Assembly: GCF_900105965.1 (NCBI RefSeq)
Contig: NZ_FNTV01000002.1
Location: 248,001-312,000, forward strand
Origin: Arthrobacter alpinus
Lineage (GTDB): Bacteria; Actinomycetota; Actinomycetes; Actinomycetales; Micrococcaceae
Direction of reading: 5' to 3'
Length of the DNA stretch: 64,000 nt
The notes under the pieces were generated by a model. It was given only the letters and a program-made list of their open reading frames with translations. It had not been told where the DNA came from and did no database searches. The translations under genes and the position numbers were made by a program. Numbering within the stretch: the stretch's first letter is position 1; every line of letters starts with the position of its first letter. Positions 1-8,073 of this stretch are shown here, one piece after another.

Positions 1-133
1 AGGTCAGCAGCCCTGCCTGGGGGATGGCGATCCCGAGATCGGATGCGATGTCCGGCAACAGACCAGCGAGCATGAACTCGGAGGTGCCTTGTGAGAAAAC
101 GGCAGCGGCGAGGAGAAAGATGAGAAAAGGCAT
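1..133 (-). CDS. MFS drug efflux transporter, N-terminal fragment
   Basis: The first 44 codons of a membrane transporter, cut by the window edge. Translation from the ATG at 133 gives a hydrophobic first helix (MPFLIFLLAAAVFSQGTSEF) followed by MLAGLLPDIASDLGI and PQAGLLT. This is the usual start of Cmx/AraJ-type 12-helix major facilitator efflux pumps, in which the SEF..GLLPDIA segment follows helix 1. It would sit in the inner membrane and export drugs by proton antiport. The substrate (chloramphenicol-type in the closest families) cannot be judged from this fragment. Confidence 0.75.
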   Translation of the reverse strand, partial: MPFLIFLLAAAVFSQGTSEFMLAGLLPDIASDLGIAIPQAGLLT

Positions 134-540
134 TATGAGTCCTTCGAAGTGAATGGCGGTCAGGAATAGACCGGCACATCAGTGCTCAAGGACCCACAGG
201 AGGGTTCACCAAAATTTGCGTCGCGTGGGACGCTATGGAGTGTTTGGAGCTACTGGCGTACCGGCAGCTCGACCTTGGATGCTTCGGGAGAACTCATTTC
301 ACCACTATACAATCAACCGACTCAAGCTTAAATCTATGCCTCAATTCCTCTGAGCCGTCCCCCGAGTGGGTTGTTCCAGGCATGCATCTTCAGTTGTCCC
401 GTAAGCCGGTCCCTCACCGGGGCGTGTGCAGACGACTTCTGAAATTTTTGAAACAGCGTTGTTCCGCAGCAGTCAGATTCCCGTATAGGGTGCCCGACTT
501 AGTGCCCGTTGATGGGGGGCTAAACGCTACACTCAAAACC
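134..540. other. intergenic stretch before the recombinase
   Basis: About 400 bases between two divergent genes. An open frame runs into the recombinase from 235, but its first ~100 residues look random and the conserved recombinase fold begins only at 541. A res or crossover site would be expected here if the enzyme is a resolvase, but I could not identify repeated subsites. Confidence 0.4.
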
Positions 541-1122
541 ATGACCGGACTCCTGATTGGATACGCGCGCGTATCCACCAACGACCAAGACCTCACCGCC
601 CAAAAAAACGCCTTGCTTGTCCTCGGGGTGTCACAGGAGAAAACTTTCACCGACCAGGGCCTCACCGGTGCCAACAGGGCTCGGCCTGGGCTTGGGCAAG
701 CGCTAGCAGCCTGCCGAGGCGGGGATACCCTCGTTGTAACCAAGCTCGACCGACTGGCCAGGTCGCTGCGCGATGCAAAGGACATCGTTGATGAACTCAC
801 CCGTCGCGAGGTCAAGCTCAGCATCGGCGGCTCCGTCCACGACCCCACCGATCCCGTGGGCAGGCTCCTTTTCAATGTTCTGGCCATGGTGGCCGAATTT
901 GAGGCAGACCTGATCCGTGCACGAACCCGTGAGGGAATGGCTGTCGCCAAAGCAAAGGGCAACCTACGCGGAAAGCAGCCCAAGCTCTCCAAGGCGCAGG
1001 AGGCTCACCTGTTCTCCGTTCACCAGGCAGGAACACACACGACCGTTGAGATTGCCGAACTCTTTGGCGTAGCCCGCTCCACTGTCTACCGCGCCATCAA
1101 ACGTGCAGGCGCCGCAACGTAA
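541..1122 (+). CDS. serine recombinase / resolvase
   Basis: A 193-residue site-specific recombinase of the resolvase/invertase family, which makes double-strand breaks through a 5'-phosphoserine link. The N-terminal catalytic domain starts with IGYARVSTNDQDLTAQ; Ser12 is the predicted nucleophile. The motif KLDRLARS near residue 70 and the LLFNVLAMVAEFEADLIRAR helix (about 105-125) are typical. The C-terminus has a helix-turn-helix (VEIAELFGVARSTVYRAIKR). Length fits Tn3-type resolvases (about 185-200 residues). ATG 541 is chosen because the conserved fold begins there, although the frame is open from 235. No transposase lies beside it, and the Tn3-like element at 35.7-41.0 kb has no resolvase of its own. 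Confidence 0.9.
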   Translation: MTGLLIGYARVSTNDQDLTAQKNALLVLGVSQEKTFTDQGLTGANRARPGLGQALAACRGGDTLVVTKLDRLARSLRDAKDIVDELTRREVKLSIGGSVHDPTDPVGRLLFNVLAMVAEFEADLIRARTREGMAVAKAKGNLRGKQPKLSKAQEAHLFSVHQAGTHTTVEIAELFGVARSTVYRAIKRAGAAT

Positions 1123-1373
1123 CTTTTCGCGAGATTTTCCGTACTGATTATCGTCAGCACCGTTCGGGAAGCGTCATCGGCGAAATATCGAGTTCATCAC
1201 GATTCCCCTCCTCAACCTTCGGGTACCGGGTATCGGAAGTACGTTCTGGACACTTTCTACAAGGGATCCGCCGCGCCATGAGGCCTCAGGCGGAGCAGGA
1301 CTAAAGATATGGGTCGTTTTCGGTGGTTCGTCGTGGCCCTATAGGAACAACCCCAGGACCACCGCATGTGTCG
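1123..1373. other. intergenic, nothing recognised
   Basis: Short spacer between two convergent genes. No gene or clear terminator recognised. Confidence 0.3.
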
Positions 1374-1940
1374 TTATGGACCTGCGAGACTGGCTTGCAT
1401 GGAGACAGTCAGGATCTCGATAGCCCTATCGACTTCCAAATATTGTTCCAAGCCCCTTGAATTGTTTACGGTACTCATTTGGCTGATCCATGCCTGGAAA
1501 ACCAACTGAACGTTCTCCATTTCAGGTTTGAGGGCTATATCAAGCAACAACACTTCTGCGTGTGCAGTGCGCCAGTTGGTAAACCATTGTTTGGCGTATT
1601 GCCGGTCCTGTTGAGATAGCTTGCCGTTGAGGAGATTTTGGAGATTCCGACGCGCGTCCATAATGAAATCAAGTGCCTCGCCGGTCAGCTTCAAGGCGTG
1701 GACAAAGGCCAATCGCTTGCTATCAAACACCAGCTCCTTAGAGCGGGCAGAGGTTTCTCGATCAAAGCGTTCCTCTTCAAAGTTCAAGCGTGTTTTCTCT
1801 TGCTTGGCCGAGGACCGATTGCCGACAATCTGTGCACCAATCGAACCGCCAGCACCACCAATTGCACCGATGAGACCAGCCAGAAGTGTCGCCAAATTTG
1901 CATCTATCATGACCGAATCATAACCAGGTGCGGCGACCAA
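1374..1940 (-). CDS. hypothetical protein with N-terminal membrane anchor and coiled coil
   Basis: Not recognised. A glycine/alanine-rich hydrophobic stretch near residues 14-34 (LATLLAGLIGAIGGAGGSIG) looks like one membrane segment. A charged helix rich in K, E and R (about 45-75) could form a coiled coil, followed by a helical C-terminal domain. The TTG at 1940 is preceded by AGGA with five bases of spacing, which supports it; the ATG at 1910 has no good ribosome site. The upstream gene stops only 6 bases before this start, so the two form an operon. The layout (membrane anchor, coiled coil, helical domain) is seen in many phage- or island-borne proteins of unknown role. Confidence 0.6.
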   Translation of the reverse strand: MVAAPGYDSVMIDANLATLLAGLIGAIGGAGGSIGAQIVGNRSSAKQEKTRLNFEEERFDRETSARSKELVFDSKRLAFVHALKLTGEALDFIMDARRNLQNLLNGKLSQQDRQYAKQWFTNWRTAHAEVLLLDIALKPEMENVQLVFQAWISQMSTVNNSRGLEQYLEVDRAIEILTVSMQASLAGP

Positions 1941-1946
1941 TAATTC

Positions 1947-2495
1947 CTATTGTGGGCCGGTGAAACCGGAGTCAACAGACGCGGTGCCTAACGCTCTTGG
2001 TGGATGAGCCGGGTAAGTCGGGCGAGAGGGGTAAAGAGGTAGGTGCTTCTCCGCATCTTCGAAAGCGGAAACCCATGTTTTAGCATGAGCTGCCTTTTGG
2101 CTGGCCCCATACAGATCAAGAATGCCGAAGACGATCAGCGTAACGACAATTGCAACCGTAGAAGTTAGCTGCACATCAACGGCAATCTTCAATGAATCCG
2201 CAAGTTTGAGGGTGGTTGGTATCAGAAGTGCCATAGCCAAGGCCAGCACCGGGAGTGTGGCGACGGAGTAATAGTGGGCCGAGAAACGAGCAGCCTGCAG
2301 TAACACGTACCGTTTTCCCGCCGGTAGTCGCCTGTATTCTTCGGCGTCTTCAAAACTGGCCAGGCGGCGCGTGATGTGGGAGTGGTCCCACCAGCTTGCA
2401 GCCCTTTTTCTCTTGCTCAAAAGGTCAGCAAGCTCGCTGAGTGTGCGCCGGTCAGGATGGATCATCATTAGCAACCGCGAGATTAATGCGTGCAT
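1947..2495 (-). CDS. hypothetical two-helix membrane protein
   Basis: Not recognised. 182 residues: a charged N-terminal domain with RRLASFEDAEEYRRLP, then two hydrophobic helices (about 79-98 and 112-128), then a short soluble tail containing another FEDAEKHLPLYP motif. First gene of a two-gene operon with the protein ending at 1374. The pairing of two small membrane-associated unknowns next to a recombinase suggests an island accessory module; no function can be assigned. Confidence 0.55.
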   Translation of the reverse strand: MHALISRLLMMIHPDRRTLSELADLLSKRKRAASWWDHSHITRRLASFEDAEEYRRLPAGKRYVLLQAARFSAHYYSVATLPVLALAMALLIPTTLKLADSLKIAVDVQLTSTVAIVVTLIVFGILDLYGASQKAAHAKTWVSAFEDAEKHLPLYPSRPTYPAHPPRALGTASVDSGFTGPQ

Positions 2496-2509
2496 TAAAA
2501 CAGGCCCTC

Positions 2510-2615
2510 TGGGGGTTTTCTCCTAGGGCAGCGGTAGTAGCTTGGCCTTGTGCCCGTTGTCGGGGCTGCAGCTCTTGAAGGGACAGTAGGCCGAGAGCAG
2601 CAGTCATGTTCAGGC
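2510..2615 (-). repeat. degenerate copy of the 3' end of the 4.6-kb DUF4913-like gene
   Basis: About 100 bases match 4597-4691 closely. Read on the minus strand it encodes CSPDNGHKAKLLPLP followed by a TAG, where the other copy continues in frame to its own stop. It is a dead duplicate of a gene tail with no upstream coding part. Together with the copy at 4.6 kb it brackets the AT-rich gene pair 2798-4311. Confidence 0.8.
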
Positions 2616-2797
2616 CGTTGCCGACATGACTGCTGCTCTCGTGAGTAGGTAGATCTCCCGTGGACTCTCGGGATGATGGGCGTGAAGACTTGAAATCCGG
2701 GCCAACTGAAGAGCAAGGCAATGCGGAAGTGAACGACACCATTTGGCTTCACTAAATTGCACATATCACTCCGGAAAAGTAAAGATTTTCGGAAATC

Positions 2798-3346
2798 TTA
2801 ATCTAAGATTATTTTATTACCAATTCGATCAAGCAGAACACCGGACTCAGTTGTGTAAATCGCCGAAGTCATGGTCATCGCCGACGTGTCGGACGAGAAT
2901 GCCAGTGCCAGTTTTGTGCCATTATCGGAGCCAATTTCAACTATAGTCGCCGATGCTGAGAAACTAGGGAAATTAAGTGTTCCGCTTACCGCATCACGCG
3001 GTGCGGAATATGCAAAAAAGGAACCATTTGGTGTAGATATATTGCACACCTCAGTTCCGGGCGGAGGGGCAACGACATCGACACACAGTTCTTCTTTATC
3101 GGTGGAAATCGAGATTTTTATATCCTTATTGTCCTCAATAACCCAAATGCTTGCTTCGCCGACATTCGAAACCTTTTTGTAGCCAGAGTCTTCGAATCGA
3201 GCATTTCCATGTAGTGGGGTACAAGAAGCTAAAGATATTGCACACAAAAAAGCTAAGAAATATGATGCTGACTTTAAAAGAAGAGTCTTTGATTTTCGAA
3301 TCGAGTTAATTCGATTAAATTCTTGTAATTCATTCATTGAGGTCAA
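2798..3346 (-). CDS. lipoprotein of unknown function
   Basis: 182 residues with an N-terminal basic region, a hydrophobic helix and the lipobox LASC near residue 42, so it is predicted to be lipid-anchored on the outer face of the cell membrane. The mature part has no family I recognise. The start is TTG at 3346 (overlapping the upstream stop as TTGA) or ATG at 3337; coupling to the upstream gene is likely either way. Codon use is much richer in A and T than in flanking genes, which suggests transfer from another source. Confidence 0.6.
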   Translation of the reverse strand: MTSMNELQEFNRINSIRKSKTLLLKSASYFLAFLCAISLASCTPLHGNARFEDSGYKKVSNVGEASIWVIEDNKDIKISISTDKEELCVDVVAPPPGTEVCNISTPNGSFFAYSAPRDAVSGTLNFPSFSASATIVEIGSDNGTKLALAFSSDTSAMTMTSAIYTTESGVLLDRIGNKIILD

Positions 3347-4311
3347 CAGTTTGTACTAGCGGAATAGGCGCCGGCGGTCCAACTACCACCTGTTGTAGTG
3401 AAACCTACTCCCACAGAAGAAGCGCCCAGAGCCAGGCTAGATATCCCTGTACTACTCCAAGTGTGCGCATACTTTACAAAAGCTTGCACCCCGCATCTGG
3501 AATGGACAGTTTCTACTGAGACAGTAGCGCTGGTTGCATCGTAGCCATTATTTAATGTGGCCGCAGGGTCGTAATAGTCATGGTCCTGGTATTTGTAAAT
3601 TGCTCCAAATTGATTTACTTCCGCCGGATTGGGGAGCACGTCTCCTCTTTGCCATCCGTGAACAGCAGTAATCGTAAGAGGGTGACTCAGGGCTACCCCA
3701 AGGGCCTCTTCGCCACCCATGGCGCAAGGGGCGGCTTCGAATCTACAAAAGATGGAGGTGTCGGGGTACCATTTGTTGACCTGCCATTCCCAATTGTATT
3801 GACCTTGGAAAATATCAATTCCTCTCGCAGAATCGTAAATTGAGAATACGAAAATATCTACGTCGGCTGCTGTGGAATTGGGTACAGCTGCCGTGGAATT
3901 TGCCTCATTTACTGAGGTTGGAGCCGCCGATGATGGCATAGCGGTAGTCGGGGCAGGTACCGTGATCGTCTGGGATGTAAGGATAGGATCCTCAGCGGGC
4001 AATTGGAGGCCAAAGCTTGCCAGATCAGACCGGATTTCGTTCCAGCCCAATCCTGCTGCTCGGCCAGCATCAATCCTCATGTTCATGGCAGAAAGACGGT
4101 CATTTCTTTCATCATAGGTGCCGCTTCCGCCATCTGGAACCTGCGGTGCTGCCATCGAAATCTCTTTAGATTCAATTCCTGGTGACTCGGCGCTGGCTGC
4201 TGTCGCCGATGTTGATGATGAGAACGCGAGTCCAAGACTTATGATTACTGCTACAGATTTTGAATAAGCAATCGATTTTCTTTTTAGATAATTTATCTTT
4301 CGATTTTTCAA
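3343..4311 (-). CDS. secreted protein of unknown function
   Basis: 322 residues with a basic start, a hydrophobic core and an Ala-rich cleavage region near residue 40, so export by the Sec route is expected. A Ser/Thr/Pro/Ala linker (about 115-150) leads to a C-terminal domain rich in Tyr and Trp (QGQYNWEWQVNKWYPD) with four Cys that could form disulphides. TTG at 4311 follows a strong AGGGGG ribosome site. It is the first gene of the pair with the downstream lipoprotein, a layout typical of an exported factor and its partner, although no function is known. Base composition is AT-rich like its partner. Confidence 0.6.
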   Translation of the reverse strand: MKNRKINYLKRKSIAYSKSVAVIISLGLAFSSSTSATAASAESPGIESKEISMAAPQVPDGGSGTYDERNDRLSAMNMRIDAGRAAGLGWNEIRSDLASFGLQLPAEDPILTSQTITVPAPTTAMPSSAAPTSVNEANSTAAVPNSTAADVDIFVFSIYDSARGIDIFQGQYNWEWQVNKWYPDTSIFCRFEAAPCAMGGEEALGVALSHPLTITAVHGWQRGDVLPNPAEVNQFGAIYKYQDHDYYDPAATLNNGYDATSATVSVETVHSRCGVQAFVKYAHTWSSTGISSLALGASSVGVGFTTTGGSWTAGAYSASTNC

Positions 4312-4588
4312 AATTTCCCCCTGGTGGCGTTTAAGTTCTAGGACTCGAATTTAGACATATGACTCTACGTCGTCAAGATTCTACGGATGAGATTCGTAGC
4401 TAAATTAGTTTTTCAGTGATTCAATCAGTTTGAGGCGCTCTCGAGTTATTCTCAAATTTCATCCAATGTCGATACCCTATACCATGCTGGTTGAACTATT
4501 GCATATGTTACGTAGACAATCTATTGTGAGATTTCGATACTACGTGACTTTTTTCCATATATGTCGTCTAGCGAATCTGAGGTGCACG

Positions 4589-5079
4589 TTAGAAGAGGCC
4601 CTCTGGGGGTTCTTCGCAGGGCAGCGGTAGCAGCTTGGCCTTGTGCCCGTCGTCAGGGCTGCAGCTCTTGAAGGGACCGTCGGCCGAGAGCAGCACGGAC
4701 ATGTGGTGGTCCGCGTGGTCACGCCACCACACGCTCATCCCAGTTGCACCTTCCAACCGTAGAAACTCCCAAGCCCGCCATAGCGCTTCAAGCCCCTTAT
4801 TCAGAACAGCATCCCCCTCTCGTTGCTCCCTACCATGAGGGGTCAGGGAGCACTGGAACACGAGTTCATCGGTTCGTTCCCGCAACACCTTCCAAAACGT
4901 CATCAACGCCTTGTCGTTATCATTCACCGTTTCCCGCACCACAGGAACAACGTCACGCGCCAACAATACCGAGAGAGAACTAGCGAAAGGCTCCACATAA
5001 TAGGAATGCTCGGGCAGGCGCGCAGCAATCTCGGCGGCGAGTTTCTGTTTGCCTCCGAAGTACGGAAAGGCGGACGCAT
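4589..5079 (-). pseudogene. chimeric remnant: D12-class adenine methylase start fused to DUF4913-like tail, frameshifted
   Basis: Reading from GTG 4996 gives VEPFASSLSVLLARD, TVND and MTFWKVLRER, which are motifs of D12-class (Dam-like) N6-adenine methyltransferases. The preceding codons, still open, read PYFGGKQKLAAEIAARLPEH, the SAM-binding start of that family. The natural start would be ATG 5079 (MRPPF), 3 bases after the upstream stop, but one base is missing in the following codons so ATG and PYFGGK are in different frames. From about residue 70 of the 135-residue frame the protein changes to LWRAWEFLRLEGATGMSVWW and HMSVLLSADGPF, which resembles DUF4913 proteins of actinobacterial plasmids. 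The methylase DPPY motif is absent, so it cannot be active. Confidence 0.7.
4597..4691 (-). repeat. second copy of the gene-tail repeat also at 2510-2615
   Basis: Forms the 3' end of the chimeric gene described at 4589-5079. It is almost the same as 2510-2615 on the same strand, so the two are direct repeats about 2.1 kb apart flanking the AT-rich genes. Confidence 0.8.
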
Positions 5080-5081
5080 AC

Positions 5082-5354
5082 TCAGCCCTTGCCCTTCACC
5101 GTCGATAACTTCTCAGCCTTGGTACGCATCCCTGTCCGCAACACACCCTTAGGGAGCCCGGACCATGACCGTCCACCGTTGTGCTTGCGCTGCAGGCGAC
5201 GCAACTCACGCAGGGTCGCAGCCACGAGAAGGTCATTGACGGAAGAATAGCCCTCCAACGCGCCGGTAGCTTGAAACGCTGCCCGCACCTGGTCTGCCGT
5301 CTCTTCTGGCACGAGGAAGCTAAAGCTAGGTGATTTGCGGGGCTTCACAGTCAT
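5082..5354 (-). CDS. small ParB-C/ribbon-helix-helix-like protein
   Basis: 90 residues. A short N-terminal strand region (SPSFSFLVPEETADQVRAAF) is followed by GYSSVNDLLVAATLRELRRL and QRKHNGG. This strand-helix-helix layout, with a conserved HNGG-like end, resembles the C-terminal centromere-binding domain of small actinobacterial plasmid ParB proteins. A paralog lies at 58287-58520 (GYRCLNDLLVEAIHQEIRRL). It lies 3 bases before the methylase remnant and downstream of ssb. A role in plasmid partition or as a DNA-binding regulator is inferred, not shown. Confidence 0.5.
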   Translation of the reverse strand: MTVKPRKSPSFSFLVPEETADQVRAAFQATGALEGYSSVNDLLVAATLRELRRLQRKHNGGRSWSGLPKGVLRTGMRTKAEKLSTVKGKG

Positions 5355-5478
5355 GGGTGTTCCTCGATAAGATAGTGGTGGTGGCTACACGTACGAGCGC
5401 AGCCACCACCAATCATGGCAGTTAGAACGGTGGTTCGGACTGGTCCGGGCCACTCCCCCACCCACCATTGCTCGGCTC

Positions 5479-6003
5479 CTAAGGAATGGCCCATGGGTCG
5501 TTGGCGGTGGCCGGCGAGGATGGTGCATACCCTCCCCCGCCTTGGGCGCCGGCCCCGGCAGCTTGGTAACCCGCATATCCCTGCCCACCAGCGGACGGCG
5601 ATACTGCCGGTGCCGCTTGTCCGCCTTGGTTACTTGAGCGTTGGGTGCGGTTGACCTTCGCGTTGGCGTACCGCAATGAGGGGCCAATTTCATCGACTTC
5701 AAGCTCCATCACGGTGCGCTTCTCGCCTTCCTTAGTGTCATAGCTCCGGGACTTCAACCGTCCCGAAACGATCACGCGGGTGCCCTTGGTCAGGGACTCG
5801 GCCACGTTCTCGGCCGCTTCACGCCAGATCGATGCCCGAAGGAACAGTGTTTCTCCGTCTTTCCACTCGTTCGATTGACTATCAAAGGTTCTCGGTGTGG
5901 AGGCAATGGTGAAGTTCGCGACCGCTGAACCGCTCGGCGTGAATCGGAGTTCGGGGTCTGAGGTTAGGTTTCCAATGACAGTAATGGTGGTTTCGCCAGC
6001 CAT
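5479..6003 (-). CDS. ssb: single-stranded DNA-binding protein, tail cut by amber codon
   Basis: 174 residues. The OB-fold domain (about 1-115) begins with [20 protein letters not shown] and contains [18 protein letters not shown] and [20 protein letters not shown], clear Ssb motifs. It binds single-stranded DNA during replication and conjugation. A Gly/Gln/Ala-rich linker follows. The protein ends DPWAIP at a TAG (5479), but the same frame then continues with EPSNGGWGSGPDQSEPPF and a TAA at 5422. That is the normal acidic protein-binding tip of Ssb, so one stop codon removes it. ATG 6003 is chosen because the family starts there; the frame is open further upstream over nrdH. Confidence 0.9.
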   Translation of the reverse strand: MAGETTITVIGNLTSDPELRFTPSGSAVANFTIASTPRTFDSQSNEWKDGETLFLRASIWREAAENVAESLTKGTRVIVSGRLKSRSYDTKEGEKRTVMELEVDEIGPSLRYANAKVNRTQRSSNQGGQAAPAVSPSAGGQGYAGYQAAGAGAQGGGGYAPSSPATANDPWAIP

Positions 6004-6070
6004 GAGAGCACTCTCTTTCTTTGACACAGTGCCTGCGCCCCAAGTCGGGGACACAGGATGGTGTGGGAAC

Positions 6071-6436
6071 TTAGGCGATCGCGGCGGGTTCGTGGCTTGC
6101 GGCGATCTCTCGTGACTGTGTTGCCAGGTGGTGGACTTCGTAGTCAAAGTCCCCATTCTCGTCTTCAAAGGACATCGCAGCGAGAGCCTTGAGGTGGTTG
6201 ATATTCGCCTGGACCAGCTTGTCCAGGCGTAGCCCTGACCAGTGATCCTCGGGATCGGAGCCATTGACAATCACCGGTGCCTGGGAATAGCCCAGCTCCT
6301 CGGTAATGAACACCATCGCTTCGCGAACCTCAGTAACGTCTACCGTGCCGTACAGGATGCCCTTGCGGTCGAAGTAGTCCTTTGTTTTCTCGCAGTTCGG
6401 GCAGTCAGGCTTGGTGTAGATAGTGAAAGAAATCAT
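6071..6436 (-). CDS. NrdH/glutaredoxin-like redoxin
   Basis: 121 residues with a thioredoxin fold. The N-terminus [16 protein letters not shown] carries the redox motif CPNC (Cys12, Cys15); [11 protein letters not shown] holds the cis-proline, and [11 protein letters not shown] is the typical NrdH/glutaredoxin end. NrdH-type proteins pass electrons from thioredoxin reductase to ribonucleotide reductase. A charged extension of about 40 residues follows the domain. It lies directly upstream of ssb in the same direction, a plasmid-style pairing of DNA-metabolism helpers. A perfect 22-bp palindrome sits about 70 bases upstream of the start. Confidence 0.8.
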   Translation of the reverse strand: MISFTIYTKPDCPNCEKTKDYFDRKGILYGTVDVTEVREAMVFITEELGYSQAPVIVNGSDPEDHWSGLRLDKLVQANINHLKALAAMSFEDENGDFDYEVHHLATQSREIAASHEPAAIA

Positions 6437-6504
6437 TGGTTTCAGCTCCCGCGTTTCGTATTAAATATTGGTTATGTTCGGCTGTTGCTATGTCTCAATT
6501 CTAA

Positions 6505-6526
6505 TATTTATTCACGTGAATAAATA
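6505..6526. promoter_or_regulatory. 22-bp perfect palindrome upstream of nrdH/ssb
   Basis: The half site is TATTTATTCAC, with its exact complement following without a gap. It is AT-rich and lies 69 bases before the nrdH start, which fits an operator for a dimeric repressor. Confidence 0.5.
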
Positions 6527-6770
6527 GGTGTTTTTACCTCATTCTGCAAGGAACTTGGGTCAAGATTATGTACCAAAGTACGTGTTTTTGGCCTGCATGG
6601 CGCCCGGTGTCCGTGGCATCAAAACGGGCAGCAGAATTCGGGAAATCGACTTGCGTATGATGACCACCCCGCAAGAATGGTTCCTGTGCCTGGGTAGCGT
6701 GGACCACTCCCCGGCTGGGGTGGCGGGATTCTATCGATTGAAGCAACACCAATTTTCAAGGTGATTCGAC

Positions 6771-7367
6771 ATGTGTCTTCGTTCTTCGTCGCCAGGGGGC
6801 GTCCGTTTTCTTGCTTCAATCCGGCAAGGGAATAGTCTCAATTCTTCCGCCCGAGCCTGCGGCATCCATAAGGAAGTCGGCTACCGCTGGGTGCATGAAA
6901 GTTATCTGCAGCGGCCCAAAGAAGGAACCAGTCCCGCGCAGGCAACGCCGTCCAATGGATTCACCACTGCCAGGCTCCCTGCATGGGAAGCGGCGGTCGG
7001 TGAGGTTACGGGCCGCCACCATCTGAAAGTCAACGTCGAAGTTGAATCCGTGTTCTGGGAGGTCTTTGATCGTGGACAAAGTCCTACCCAGTCAGCTGTG
7101 GTGGCCGTAGCTGGCCGTTCCATTGCGTATCGGTGGATCCAAGCTCGGTTCCATCAGTTCCAGAGTCAAAAGATCACCTTGAAGCGATGCCAGAGGCTTC
7201 TGCGGCTAAGGGTTCGAATCGCACCGCAACGCCGCCCTCGTAAAGTCACGGTGCCACCCCGTCGGCTCCGCCAGATCATCAAAGATTGGCCCCTCTGGAG
7301 CCGGTACGGCCACTTCTATGCCAGTGAGAATATCATTCCGATAAGGGACCACTCTGGTGTCGAATAG
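6771..7367 (+). CDS. DNA-binding protein with two helix-turn-helix segments
   Basis: 198 residues. Two similar segments of about 35 residues each look like helix-turn-helix units: RFLASIRQGNSLNSSARACG leading into GYRWVHESYL, and VFWEVFDRGQSPTQSAVVAV leading into AYRWIQARF. Such tandem units occur in transposase N-termini and in actinobacterial plasmid proteins, but no catalytic domain follows; the last 60 residues are Arg-rich. ATG 6771 follows AAGGTG. It could be a regulator or the leftover of a transposase; I cannot choose. Confidence 0.45.
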   Translation: MCLRSSSPGGVRFLASIRQGNSLNSSARACGIHKEVGYRWVHESYLQRPKEGTSPAQATPSNGFTTARLPAWEAAVGEVTGRHHLKVNVEVESVFWEVFDRGQSPTQSAVVAVAGRSIAYRWIQARFHQFQSQKITLKRCQRLLRLRVRIAPQRRPRKVTVPPRRLRQIIKDWPLWSRYGHFYASENIIPIRDHSGVE

Positions 7368-7385
7368 CAGTTTGGGTGGGACCGG

Positions 7386-7619
7386 CTAGGTCAAGGGCTC
7401 AACAAAACCGGGGGCCCCCCCAGCCGCGGCGATTAGCGGTCCGACTGCAAGCAGAAATGCGGTGGATTCCACGGTCATTGCTTCATGGAAGCGCATGTCC
7501 GGAGCCTGCCCGAGTGCGTCACTGGACGGCAAGGGGAAGGGCCACAGCTGATCGCTCGTGAGGCCGGCTAGAATACGGGCGCCAATCTCTACAAGTTCGT
7601 CGGATAGCTCGAATGCCAT
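7386..7619 (-). CDS. hypothetical small protein
   Basis: 77 residues, not recognised. Ala/Leu-rich, with a possible amphipathic helix at the start and a hydrophobic stretch near residues 53-68. The start is well supported: AAAGG lies seven bases before ATG 7619. The same leader (AAAGGCAACCTCAT) precedes a different small gene at 58198, tying this locus to the one at 57-59 kb. Confidence 0.5.
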   Translation of the reverse strand: MAFELSDELVEIGARILAGLTSDQLWPFPLPSSDALGQAPDMRFHEAMTVESTAFLLAVGPLIAAAGGAPGFVEPLT

Positions 7620-7839
7620 GAGGTTGCCTTTCAGTTTTCTTTCGTGACTTGGGAGTAAAGATTTTGGGAGGGATTCAAACGGTCCTTGAAATCAAAGTTC
7701 CTGGTAATTCCAATAGCGTTCCGAGCAATTCTCGTTTAGTGATTGCAGCAGCATTAGCAATACTTATCTACTTCGTTTCACCACTCGGGAAGCTGAACGA
7801 ACTGCAGTCCAATGCTGACATAGGACGCTGGCAGGGGCA
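7620..7839. other. spacer inside the small-gene locus
   Basis: About 220 bases without a convincing gene on either strand. Confidence 0.3.
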
Positions 7840-8073
7840 CTAAATGCTTCGCCGGCCACGACACGGTGTGGGACTGGTGGGTTCGGACTCGTCAAGTGAG
7901 CCGACCACAGTCAAGATGGCCTCACCGATCAATTTCGCAGTGTCTGGGGGCAGCGCCAGAGTCTGCCCCCGGACGGAAAGGCGCACAATCGGTAGGTTGA
8001 AGAGTCGCTTCACCGATTGCGTTTCAATGGTGAAAAAGTCTTCACTGTAGGGAAGCTGTATCTGCTTGTTCAC
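7840..8073 (-). CDS. hypothetical small protein, duplicated at 58.0 kb
   Basis: 77 residues, family unknown. The sequence IQLPYSEDFFTIETQSVKRL then LPIVRLSVRGQTLALPPDTA matches a 65-codon reading frame at 58001-58198 (VQIPYCRDRFTVEGESISSL, LRIVRVSVGQRRVALTPTAA). Conservation of two independent copies supports a real gene. The GTG start overlaps the upstream stop (GTGA), so it is translated together with the DUF11-like gene before it. Confidence 0.55.
   Translation of the reverse strand: MNKQIQLPYSEDFFTIETQSVKRLFNLPIVRLSVRGQTLALPPDTAKLIGEAILTVVGSLDESEPTSPTPCRGRRSI

Noticed and set aside
235..540. N-terminal extension of the recombinase
   Set aside because: Resolvase family starts at IGYARVS; the upstream 100 residues look random.
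414..992. 192-codon minus-strand frame
   Set aside because: Exact antisense of the serine recombinase, with no protein-like pattern.
541..1122. Resolvase of the Tn3 element at 35.7-41.0 kb
   Set aside because: It lies 35 kb away, outside the terminal repeats; no link is shown.
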